From Bryoerythrophyllum caledonicum (taxonomy: Eukaryota; Streptophyta; Bryopsida; Pottiales; Pottiaceae), in assembly GCA_963971425.1 (NCBI GenBank), contig OZ020516.1, forward strand, positions 34,150,199 through 34,214,198: DNA of 64,000 nt. Reading direction: 5' to 3'. Shown here one piece after another: positions 12,484-22,448 of this stretch. The translations under genes were made by a program, and so were the position numbers. Under the pieces are notes generated by a model. The model saw nothing but the letters and a program-made list of their open reading frames with translations, had not been told where the DNA came from and did no database searches. Each line of letters opens with the position of its first letter. The stretch's first letter is position 1.

Positions 12484-13164
12484 CTAGTACCATTCGATTT
12501 CGTCCCATCGGACAACTGTGCACCCACACTCACGTGCCTTTGAAACCGCCCAATGAGACTGACCAGGTCGATGTGCTTGCTCCAAATATTCGGGCACGCT
12601 TGAAAATCTGTGGAGCGGATGGATGAAGGGAAGGATGTCGGTCACCACGTTAGGAATAACATGGTCATTGTCTCGAAGGCTCAAATGACCCTGAAACGGC
12701 CAGGGAATAAAACAAATGTTGTCGGGATTTTTCCTGAGAGACCTTGGGTTCACATCCACGAACAAAACTTGATGAGGCAGGCAGACAGAACGCGAATGAT
12801 TCTTCTTAGAAAGAATAGACATCGTTTTGTAACTCCAAGGAAAATTTTTGTTCTGCGCTAAGTCACGTCTGCTACAGACAAATGACAGCCTATCCATAAC
12901 ACCAACCGGAAGAATATGCCGCAAGACAAGTTGTAACTCCTCCATCGGCAACGTTGACCAAAGCGCAACGTTAAAGCAAGGGAGCAACATATCAAAAAGT
13001 TTCTTCAGGCTCGGCCGGCGAACTATATTCTCATGAGTGCAAGAACCAGAAGTTGGCACACGCGGTTTTACAAAGCAAAGGAGCCCATTGACACAGAGGA
13101 CAACACACTTTCGATACGGTGAAGGGGTTCCATATAAACATTTGAAATAAAAGGATGACCCCTG
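12484..13164 (-). CDS. NIF/FCP1-like HAD pseudophosphatase, gene E
   Basis: About 226 residues are encoded from a strong splice acceptor (TTTTATATTTTCCAG before 13164) to the stop at 12484. The order matches the FCP1/NIF (CTD phosphatase-like HAD) fold: a first strand reading VVLCVNGLLC where active enzymes have DxDxT, then RPSLKKLFD, then ALWSTLPM (motif II), then VLFVDVNP (motif IV region). Both nucleophile and acid/base aspartates are absent, so it should not be a phosphatase. The 5' exon was not identified; the palindrome at 13229 lies in the presumed upstream intron. It is the most divergent and last of four tandem paralogues. Role unknown; a binding or scaffold function is inference. 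Confidence 0.55.
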   Translation of the reverse strand, partial: QGSSFYFKCLYGTPSPYRKCVVLCVNGLLCFVKPRVPTSGSCTHENIVRRPSLKKLFDMLLPCFNVALWSTLPMEELQLVLRHILPVGVMDRLSFVCSRRDLAQNKNFPWSYKTMSILSKKNHSRSVCLPHQVLFVDVNPRSLRKNPDNICFIPWPFQGHLSLRDNDHVIPNVVTDILPFIHPLHRFSSVPEYLEQAHRPGQSHWAVSKARECGCTVVRWDEIEWY

Positions 13165-13490
13165 GAAAATATAAAAGAAGACAATCGTCATGATGCCGAA
13201 TATTAAGGAAGGATGAAAACACTGTACCGTCGGCTGCCAGCCGACGGGGCATAACAAAGCACATGACCATCATCAGAGATGAAGCACAAACATGTGATAA
13301 AGGCAATACATACACACAGGAAAGCTGGAATTAGAAAATTTATCATAAAATCACAAAAATTAAGAAATTACAAGGAAAGGAGGATCAGTTTCTGATTGTC
13401 AGTAGCAATAAAGAGGAATAGAAACTCGAAAAAGCCCATTCGAGAATAGATGAATACTTAGTTTGAGTAGGTTATTAACAGCTTCGATTC

Positions 13491-14657
13491 CTATTCATCG
13501 GGACAGTATGGAGCATCGAAACCCAAGGCCTGGGGATAGATGACCTCTCTGTACTTTTGATGCTGAAACGACCCAGGGTAAAGTCGAGAAGTTCCAAATT
13601 CCCAATTTGTATGGCAGTACTCTTGAACATTGACTCGAGACTTCAAAAGTCCCGAGAGAAAGGGAACTAACGCACTCAATAGATAAGGTTGAATCCCGGG
13701 AACTAAGATCTCCGGAATATTATACTTAAATAGAAAATGATGAACAACATTATAGGGGCTATTGAGGATATTCTGGAGAGGAAAGGGATCAACGAGAAGC
13801 GTGTTCCGCTCATTTGCATCAGGCCCGATTAAAAAGCGTCTATCAGGAAACATTTGGGCTAACCTCTTCAGCAGCGTCGCAGCTGAAGTCGAGGGATTCT
13901 TGGCCGCAGAGGAATCATAGTAGGTAATGCCCAACACTTTTGTGTTCTTTCGCAAGTCAGGGAAAACTTCGAACAAGTGATCCATGTGTCGATGGATCGC
14001 TCTGAAATTATCGGTTGACCAAAAGGGCAACGAAAAGGAGGACTGGCAGAAAGCAAGGAACTCTCGAAGTCCAGGCTTGGATTTCTGATAAAAGCTCTTC
14101 TTCTTAGCATTGCCACGACAAACAAAACTATCGGCGAAGAGAAGCCCCCTTAGTTCAAGGACGAGGTAGTAGCTTGAAGGACCCACTTGAATGTTCTTGT
14201 GAACCAAATCGGAGCTGAGGTCGGCTATTGGAACTAAAGCAGACAAAGGTGTCGGTTGGGAGCCGACGACATTGACACCGATAGGACAAGCACCATCCGA
14301 AACTAAATTGTCGGTGTCTACCACCTCGATGTGACAGCGGGTGGAGCCAGAAGCAACAGCGACATTCCCAGGACGCATCGGTGACACGATCTCAACTACG
14401 ACAACAGGTTTGATTACAACTGCAGGCTCCCCGACACGCTGAAGTGAACATTGGCCATAATCGACATGAAATCCAAGACCGCTAGCCGCAATAGGTAATT
14501 CATGATGCTCCAGTCTCTCGTAATCTCCCAACAGTGAGTAAAAGCCGCTGAAGCGCGGGGAGATATCCGTCAAGTCAACGTCTCCTGGATCAGTCGCAAC
14601 TGCAAATTGGTGCGAAATATTCCCAGGAACTCCGACTTCAAGGAATAAATTTTGCAT
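13491..14657 (-). CDS. NIF/FCP1-like HAD pseudophosphatase, gene D
   Basis: A 388-codon open frame. It has an about 165-residue N-terminal extension of unknown type, then a NIF-like domain: YLVLELRGLLF in place of DxDxT, KPGLREFLAFC, PFWSTDN, and NTLLVDPFPLQN around motif IV. The extension contains an in-frame palindrome copy (14251) read as GVNVVGSQPT. The frame begins ATGCAAAATTTA right after a CTTTATTGACTTCAG acceptor-like site, so the ATG may be a true start or an internal Met of exon 2. Catalytic Asp residues are missing, as in its neighbours. The motif IV context NSPYNVVHH closely matches gene B (NSPYNAIHP), which shows tandem duplication. Confidence 0.6.
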   Translation of the reverse strand: MQNLFLEVGVPGNISHQFAVATDPGDVDLTDISPRFSGFYSLLGDYERLEHHELPIAASGLGFHVDYGQCSLQRVGEPAVVIKPVVVVEIVSPMRPGNVAVASGSTRCHIEVVDTDNLVSDGACPIGVNVVGSQPTPLSALVPIADLSSDLVHKNIQVGPSSYYLVLELRGLLFADSFVCRGNAKKKSFYQKSKPGLREFLAFCQSSFSLPFWSTDNFRAIHRHMDHLFEVFPDLRKNTKVLGITYYDSSAAKNPSTSAATLLKRLAQMFPDRRFLIGPDANERNTLLVDPFPLQNILNSPYNVVHHFLFKYNIPEILVPGIQPYLLSALVPFLSGLLKSRVNVQEYCHTNWEFGTSRLYPGSFQHQKYREVIYPQALGFDAPYCPDE

Positions 14658-14825
14658 CTGAAGTCAATAAAGCAGACATGCATAGATTCAGTGAGGCACC
14701 AATCACAAATAATTGTTCAAAAAACAAAAGAGCTTTATTACCAAAAAATTGTATTTACAGCAAGTCAAGAAAGGTCTGACAAAATGAACATTCGAGGGCG
14801 TCGGCTGCCAGCCGACGCTACAATC

Positions 14826-15540
14826 CTAAGAGGAAGAAATACTAAGACGCATCGAGCTGGGATAAGCTTCGACGTATTCCGCCCACTTTGGGTCATCGGG
14901 CCAGAGTCTAGGATATCCGGTCGAATCGATTTTCTCACAAACATACTCAGGAACAGGCAATCCCGAAGAAACCAAACCGGAAAGGAACTGAACAACAGTA
15001 GGAAGAACGGCATTCTTCAGGGTCTCCTTCGAAGTCAGATTGAACGTCAGGGGATGCATGACATTGAGGGGACTGTTCCGGACACTAGCAAAACAACAGG
15101 AGTCGAGAAGAAGAGTGTTTAGGCTATTCGCTCCAGTGCCTAACAGGCCGGACGGATGTAAAAATAGAGTAGAAAGCCTTCGAATATATAGAGTCCGACC
15201 GTTGAACGAAGTCGTCGCGGTGTCGCAGAAACTGTTGTGGAAACGATGTCTAATTTCTCTAACGTTGCTACACTGTCCCTCGAGAGCTATCATTTGTAAC
15301 TTCAGAAAAGAGTTGGATTGGTCACTCCAAACTGCCACAGTGAAGTTGGAAACAGAGAACTCGAGAAACTCTTTCAGCATCGGCCGAAAGGTGGTATGCC
15401 ATTTCCTGTCGACTCCAACACCTTGCGCCATTAAGAGACCGTTCAAGGATAAGACAAGGAAGTACTTATTGACCTTCTCAGATGGTTCGGCGCAGAGCGA
15501 TAAAGACCACTCACTTGCGTCGCCAACTCCAGAGTCAACC
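14826..15540 (-). CDS. NIF/FCP1-like HAD pseudophosphatase, gene C
   Basis: An exon opens at 15540 after a clear acceptor (CATTCATTTCTTCAG) and runs to a TAG at 14826, about 237 residues. NIF-like landmarks: YFLVLSLNGLL replacing DxDxT, RPMLKEFLEF, VAVWSDQS (motif II), RRLSTLFLHPSG, and NTLLLDSCCFASVRNSP (motif IV). It aligns along its length with gene B, which marks them as recent paralogues. The 5' exon is unidentified; the palindrome at 15726 lies in the presumed intron and another (14800) sits just past the stop. It could also be joined to gene D by splicing, since a GT at about 14842 and an AG near 14640 are compatible in phase. Catalytically inactive by sequence. Confidence 0.58.
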
Positions 15541-15750
15541 TGAAGAAATGAATGGATGACGATGCATGAATTAAGAACCCATCAAGTGCATAGGAACTTG
15601 AGATAATTACAATCGATGTTTATTAGGGGTAAACATTCACACAAAGATAATATCTATGTGCGAACAAAAAATATAATTCCATAGTCATGACGAATGTCAT
15701 GAAAAGAAATGTAATGAATTTAAGCGTCGGCTGGCAGCCGACGGATTGAT

Positions 15751-16685
15751 CTAACGTCTACTTGGAAGTGACCTTGGACGCTTCTCGCTTGGAAAGGACC
15801 AAACAAACTGCTCCCATTCGGGTTCTCCAGGAAGCAACCGAGGGTTCCCCGGGACGGCTACCAGCCGAGTCTTATAAGGGTCGACAGGCTTAGGTTCAAG
15901 AAAGGTCACCCTGCGGCCGAAAGGCACATTAGAGACGACGGCAGCATCAAGCAAGACCACGTCTACACTGGCTGAGAGCCCATCATTCAACTCCGGATTC
16001 GCAACTTGAGGACGAGGACGACGATGCTTGTCACTTTGAAAGGGCAAGGCAAACTTTTTCACCAGGATAAGGTGGTCCACAGTTGAGGTGTACAAGGGTA
16101 TAGTCCAGCCCACTTCCTTCATCGCACTCAGAAAGGAAGTTATCACCGAGAGGGCTTGCCTACTCTCTTTGGCAGTCTCAGTTGAAGTGAGAGTGTAGGG
16201 TATGGGATGAATGGCGTTATATGGAGAATTCTTGACGTTCGAGTACGGATGAACGTCAATCAGGAGGGTGTTGGCGCTATTGGCTCCTTTCCCTATCAAA
16301 TCCCCATAACTAAGAAATAATGTTGATAGCCTCTTGAGGTAGAACTTCTTGCCATCGATAGAATACCGAGCTACGTCGCAAAGGGTATTATCGAAGACAT
16401 GTTTGATTATTTGAAGAATGAATTTGAACTGATCTTGCAGGTCGTTAAGAAGAGTCCCCACTCCAGCCGGGCTTTTGGAACTCCAAATCACGGCAGTAAA
16501 ATTATCAACACAGTACTTGAGAAATTCTTGGGTGTGAGGCCGGAACTTTGTAACACGGTCAGCGCCATGCGTGAGAACCAAACCATTCAATTCAAGTACA
16601 AGGAAGTAATCTTTAAGGGGTGTCAAACCCACCTGAACCATGTACTCAAACGCTTCGGATTGTCGATCTACACCAACCTGCTCCA
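15751..16685 (-). CDS. NIF/FCP1-like HAD pseudophosphatase, gene B
   Basis: About 310 residues. The frame starts at an acceptor (TTCTGGTGCAG or TGGAGCAG) and has no convincing ATG at its head, so a 5' exon is expected upstream of the palindrome at 16770. Domain order: YFLVLELNGLVL in the nucleophile position (E and N in place of the two Asp), RPHTQEFLKYC, AVIWSSKSP (motif II), FYLKRLSTLFLSYGDL, then NTLLIDVHPYSNVKNSP (motif IV), followed by an about 120-residue tail. A possible TATA (TATTTATAAAC) lies on this strand near 16877-16887. It is the first and best-preserved of the four tandem NIF-like genes, and lies directly downstream of the ParB/methyltransferase-like gene. Confidence 0.6.
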
Positions 16686-16952
16686 CTGCACCAGAAGCAG
16701 CAAGTACAGGAGTACTAGTCCCCTGATCAGCTGATTAAAGAAAGACCATAAAAGGACATTAGATCCCTGGTCGGCTGCCAGCCGACAAACCGACTCAGAA
16801 GATTAGACAAGGTCAGAGAATAATTCAGAAAATCAAACATAAAATTAGCAGTGTACCCCAGCACAGAATCATGATGGGTTTATAAATATTTCAGAAAATT
16901 AGTTGCACGTTGGGTCACTAAATTCTGAACCTACAATAAGCTAACTATAAAA

Positions 16953-19900
16953 CTAACCTCCAGATGGATTGTCTGCGCGATCCACGACATGAGACAGGGA
17001 CTCGTTTGGGAGATCTTTGCCATCGGGGGTCATTGGGGTGTTCGGTCTGGAAGAAGAATTGCTTTTTGAACCACGCTTTGCAGCAGAACCCTTCGTCTTT
17101 GCCGATGGTGACGTCGCCCGCTTCTTCCCTGAAGTTTTGCTGGTAGTCTTTGCCTTCTTTGCTTTAGGGCTTCCAAGAGGGACGCCGGTACCCGTTGAAA
17201 TTACGGGAACTTCATTCTTAGGTCCCGGCGGGACAACTCGAGAATCTCGAGTAATCGATCTTCGAGCAGCAGGGTCCGTTGCGAGATTCGGAGGATGGAC
17301 AATCTTTGCATTAGTACCCGCTACAGATGAGACGCCAGTCCGGACAACTCTTTCGACTTGCGGTTGCTCGGCCAAATTGATGACCACAGACCCGGAAGGC
17401 ATCGCCTCTTCCACTATTGTAGGCAACACAACCGGCATGGATGACTGAGGTCCTTGGACGATATGGGTAATCAGATGGTCAAGACTGGTCTTCTCTTCAA
17501 TTATCCCGACATCACGATCAGAAGTCTGGTCGTCCGATAAATCATACACATCCAACGAATTCCGTGACATGGATGCTTGGGTAGATTGAACCACAAACTC
17601 ATCCACAACCTTCCGAGCAAGACGAGAAAATTCACCGTCTTCCACAACCTTTGGCGGTGGCCCAGAAGTCTCTCCAAGCTGGGTAACAACAAATGTCGAA
17701 TCCGACGGCTGAGGCCAGGTGATTCGATTAGAAACGACATGTTCTTAACGCGCTCCTTCGCGATAGCAATGTCAACTTTCTCGCGCACAAATCCAATCAC
17801 AGTTGCTTTCGCCCGGTGGGAAAAAATACGAGAAGATAAGTTAGAAACCCGCTGCAAAAAACTGTCGGCTGCCAGCCGACGACATGCAATGATAAGAATT
17901 GGTAAATGCAGGACAAAAAAAAAGAGCAAGCATGACAAGGGTTAAGGAAACCAACCAAGGCCAAGGCTGTGACATTCCCACCACCCCAGGCATTGAAGAC
18001 AGCCAGGTTTGATTCCTTCACCGCTAAGGTGGGACTCAATATTGCGGTGAGCAAACCCATGCATGGATTGCACACATCTCCACACCAGCTCTCGGTCGAG
18101 GGCGAAGCAGCGTCGTCATAGACAGGATTAAGAGGCTTCGTCAGTCCCGTCACCTTCTTGAACTGGCTGAATCTTTCACGCTCATCACTAGGTTTGTTGT
18201 AGAGGATTCCGACGTTAGCCAGAGGTCTATCGTGCATGGCCGACACCTTGAACTTCCGGCTACTGTCAGAGAGGTAGCGAATTGTGTGGACGACACATAC
18301 TCCTGTCAAACTGTGACATTCCGACTCGATTTGGAAACTGGAGTTGTCGTCGGTAATAAGAATTGTAGGAGCAAAAATCTCAGACTGTTCATCATCACTC
18401 ACTCGCAGCACCCTCTGCACAACTACTTTGAGCTCGTCTCTGCCTATAAAGATCGATTCCCCGGCTTCGTCGAATCCAAACACAACGAACATCTCGCGAG
18501 CTCCCTTCTCGAGTTGCACGTCTCCTTTGTCGTCAATCTTCTTCACCAGTTCGACAAGCCCCTTCGCAACACGAACATCGAAGCGAATAGCAAACTCATC
18601 AACGAGATCCTCATCACAAAGAACGACGTACTTCTTTACTGCCAACCAGAACTCGGGCGGGGCCTCGTTGGTCGTTGGAGTAATCCCGTTGTTCCTCCCC
18701 TTCAAGAATGTTGAGCCAGCATCAAACTGCTCCAATTCGCGTCGGATGTTATCAAGGGTTTCATCGTTGATACCCTTCTCAGCGGCAAGCAACGGAAACT
18801 GCTCATACGCCCAAGGGACATATGCGGACTCTCCAGGCTTCTTCAGTGGATAATCGCGGTACTTCAGCATCAATTCGTTTTTGATGATGTAGTTCATCTT
18901 TACATCCTTTACCCACGACTTCATCGACACACCAATAGCCCCCTTCTCCTTTCCTGCGTTCACCTTAATATAGACCTTCTTATCCAGAATCGCCTCAGCC
19001 AGCTTCATGGAGTCCTCATCACGTAGGTTGACGAGGTACAAAAGGTCCGTGTGCGTGATCTCCCGCTGCGGCATTCGTGGAATCTGAAGAGGAGGTTGAC
19101 CGTTCTCCCCAATTAATTGACCCATCTGCCAAGCGGTGAAAACCACTTGCCACTTGTTGTAGAAATCATCAGGAACGAAAACAAGGGGTAGCTTCTGGGT
19201 CTCCACGTCTTTAGCCTTACTCATAATCACAGTGAGGTGATTCTTGCAAAAATCTTGCAACAATCACGATGAATAGAGTCAGGTTCCAACACATGTAAGG
19301 CCGTCGGCAGCCAGCCGACGGTCAGATACATTGAAGCCAAACAACAAGATGAGCATGAACAAACAAGTGAGCACTAAAAGTACCTTCCAGGCACCATGGT
19401 CTTGAAGCTTGTCAACGCGACCAAGCTCAATCCACCTCTCCCTCATTCTACGAAGCTGGGGAACGTAGGTCTCTTCCGCTTTCTTCTCGGCAACATCAAC
19501 GTTTAGGAGGTTCGAAATTTTCACCAGGTCGTCTTGAGTATTCGACCAGAGTACGATAATGTCCCACTCCATGAAATACTTAGCTCTCGACGATTCGGGG
19601 TCCTCCATCTCTCCGAGCTCCTTACACACAGTATATGTGTACTGCCCACCAATGATGAACCAATGACAATTTGGTTCTTCATACCACTTGTACGTCTGAC
19701 CGCCGAAATGAACTTGGTCCTCCATCATTTTCGGCACGCTCCTGCGAAGAAGTTCCATACCCTTTAACTCCTTGCCATCTTGAGCAGAACCTGGTGGAGC
19801 ACGCAAAGGAACGCAGTATAGTGGCGGTTTTGCCCGCCAAAGACCAACAGCTTTGTAGATGATTCGAAGCTGGTCGAGGCACCTTTCGACGAGTTCACGG

Positions 19901-20936
19901 TAGACCATTCCATGGGGCGCAAGTTGGATCTTTGACGAATGAATCTTTACTGGCAGAACCTGCTGCCCAAACGGATAACAACGCCCTAATCCTTTCTCGA
20001 CCGTGTTGTACATCTCTTCGACCTCCTTACTGTTGGTATTGGATGAGAGGTTGTTCAGACATACCAGCGCTTCGGCCACCGTCTTCTCCTTCGCAGTTTT
20101 CTTCGACGCCCGCTTCTTTGGAGCCGGATCAGGTGCCACAGCAACAACAGTCAGCGCAAAACTGCTAGCCTTTTTTTGAGGCCCTAGGCTTCTTTGCAGC
20201 TTTACGTCTGCCATTCCCCTCAGATCCGCCATTGAGTGCCACTCTCTGGTCCTTCGCCTCCACAAAGCATTCCACCAATTCCGCGCGGCTCTCTGGGTGC
20301 AAGTCGGTAAATTGCATGCCCACCTCCTGTGCTGACGTGCAGAGCTCCTGTGAGCAAAGGGCCCAGCAAATTCGAACAGCATAGGACTCCGGGTTGTCGT
20401 CGGCAACTCGAACCTTCACCTTTAGTAGGAGTCGAATAGAGTTGTCGTCCTCAGGATCTTCCATAATATCCATCACGGCAACAAGGTTTCCACCAAGAAA
20501 ACTCTTGTCCAAGTGCTTCTTGTTGATTTCCATTTCAGTCACCTCCCCTAGCCTCCAGGTAATGCCCCATTCGGTCAATTCAGGACGAGCCTCGAATGTG
20601 GCATTTGGAACCTGATTATCGAGCCAGACTGCCTCGTCCTCACTAATAGAAGGCCCAAACAGCCACTTCAGCTTACTCAACCTGCGCAACAAAATAGCGA
20701 GCATTGCTCGTGAGCCACATCCGAGTAGAACATCGTCGGCTGGCAGCCGATGCAAGAGAATTCCGTCGGCTGGCAGCCGACACTAATGATTACCATTGGA
20801 ACAGAGCACAATTGCTACAATATATAGCATTACTTCATTCAATGGAACTAAGAATTGAAAAATCCAAAATATATACAGCTTGCCGTCGGCTGGCAGCCGA
20901 CGGTGAAAGAGAATTATACCTATCGACTGACGTCAT
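16953..20936 (-). pseudogene. ParB-like and DNA methyltransferase-like fusion gene
   Basis: Four exons fit GT-AG and phase: 20936-20920 (ATG ACG TCA...), 20681-19384, 19242-17952, 17805-16953. All three introns contain palindromes (three, one and one). Exon 2 has a segment resembling the ParB/Srx N-terminal domain: QVLPVKIHSSKIQ, later WFIIGGQYTYTV near 19660 in the position of the GxxR motif, then DDLVKISNLLN. Exons 3-4 end with a class-beta DNA methyltransferase-like motif X/I region: LLTAILSP, FNAWGGGNVTALAL, then ATVIGFVREK...AKERVKN. I could not find the (D/N)PPY motif, so activity is doubtful. The tail is Lys/Ser-rich. The frame breaks twice by one base: at T7 (20171-20177) and near 17733. 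ParB-methyltransferase fusions are known from phages and mobile elements; assignment here rests on motif reading only. Confidence 0.55.
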
Positions 20937-22448
20937 TTTGTCGGCTGCTGGAAAAAACCCGTTGGCTGGTCACTTTGACTCTAGCGCTCGAGCTCCTCCG
21001 CCTCGTTCCGCCTGCTGGGTGCTCCTCCACTGCTTTCTTCAACTTCCGGAAACACTACATCGGCTGGCCGCGGACGGATTCAGTCCTAAACAAGGAAAAG
21101 TCTTACAACCTATTCCTGAAGCTGCTTAACTAAACCAGGAAGAGTAGATTGCAAATGACCCGGTTTGGTGGAAGCCTGACCTTTTATACGTCCTCAAATC
21201 TGAACGCCGCGACCGTTCGATCAACTTTTGTCCTTAATCGAAAGGCCATCGAAGCGTCTCGGTAGTCTGATTATCTGATAGTCTCGGTAGTCTGTCAGTT
21301 TTCATCCAACCGGCTGGATTTACAGTTGGCATTTTCAATTTCATTTAAATTTATTTTTTAATTTTCCAATATTCATATTTACTTGTCGTTTTTTGATCTA
21401 ATGTAACTTTCTTTTTAATATTCTAATTTAGATTTTCTTAAATGTCTCTTTTATATATTCTTTGATTTTTTGAAATTTCTTTTTAGTTTGGCTTTCGGAT
21501 TCGACTCATTCTTCCTCGTCATTTATATTTTGTTTTTGATTCTCTGAAAAAATCTTTTCGAATTTCGCAAGGAAGTTCCATGTTGAAATTTCACATTCGA
21601 TTCCGTTCAAATTTGAATTTGAAGTCCAAGAATGAATGCGCGCGAATTTCTGGGCGCGAATCCACGAAGGTATTTCTGGCGCGAAATTTCAGAATCGACT
21701 TTCGCGCACATTGTTCAGCTAAGAGAGGGATATCAACGCATCTACTCCGTATCCTCTGTCATTTCTCGTCTGCTTCTCTTTAATGCACCTGCTTTCATAT
21801 GCTTTCGTGTAGTATAGATATTGTCTCAGCTTAGATCGTCCGCTTTGCACTTTTCTGCACTGGCTGTATTTAGCATTCAAGCATTCTACCTGTTGCGCGT
21901 TGACAAGCACTTTCTGGAAGTAGGCGTTTATTTATGGTGTAGGCGATCATGTCTAGTTCAATTAAGTTCAATGCTTTCTCCGGTTAGAGCTCAGATTCCA
22001 TGTTCAGTAAAATCAGTGTATTGTCCTGCAGCTTTCTAGATTTTGAGAAGCAATTTGATATTGTGTAAGTCGACCTTGTTGCCTCACCTTAACGCTGATT
22101 CTGCGTTGATCACCTGACTACCTGAAGTCTTGATACCCTAAACACTGGAAACCGAATGTGTGTACAAAAGTGCTCCTTCCCAGTTTGTATCTGCATTCCA
22201 AGAAATCACACACATGCTCTTTTCGAATCACAAATTTCCAAGTCTCATGCAAAAGCACTGAAATCCTTTGGAAGTTCACCCAAAACTCGAAACCCTAATC
22301 TTGAACCCTAATCCAAAAACCTAATGCATCAGTTTTGACTCTGTGACGCATGCATTCACACACTCTCTATTTGTGAGCCGTTCTCGAGCTGGATCCATAG
22401 GTTGATATCTTCGACAAATTTTGTCGGCTCCCAGCCGATGAAGCCCAG
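20937..22448. other. Divergent promoter region between the two clusters
   Basis: About 1.5 kb without a convincing gene. It holds a leftward TATA box, degenerate palindrome halves near 20939 and 21059, an AT-rich stretch at 21.3-21.6 kb and a palindrome at 22423. CCCAG just before 22449 looks like a splice acceptor, so an unidentified 5' exon of the rightward gene probably lies here. Confidence 0.5.
21181..21188 (-). promoter_or_regulatory. TATA box of the ParB/methyltransferase-like gene
   Basis: TATAAAAG on the minus strand, about 250 bp upstream of the ATG at 20936 and within the divergent intergenic region (20937-22448) shared with the transposase-like gene. Just upstream, near 21257-21298, the phrase GTCTCGGTAGTCTG is repeated, a possible regulatory repeat. 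Confidence 0.5.

Noticed and set aside
18232..18853. Plus-strand ORFs of 160-169 codons
   Set aside because: Antisense shadows of exon 3 of the ParB/methyltransferase-like gene.
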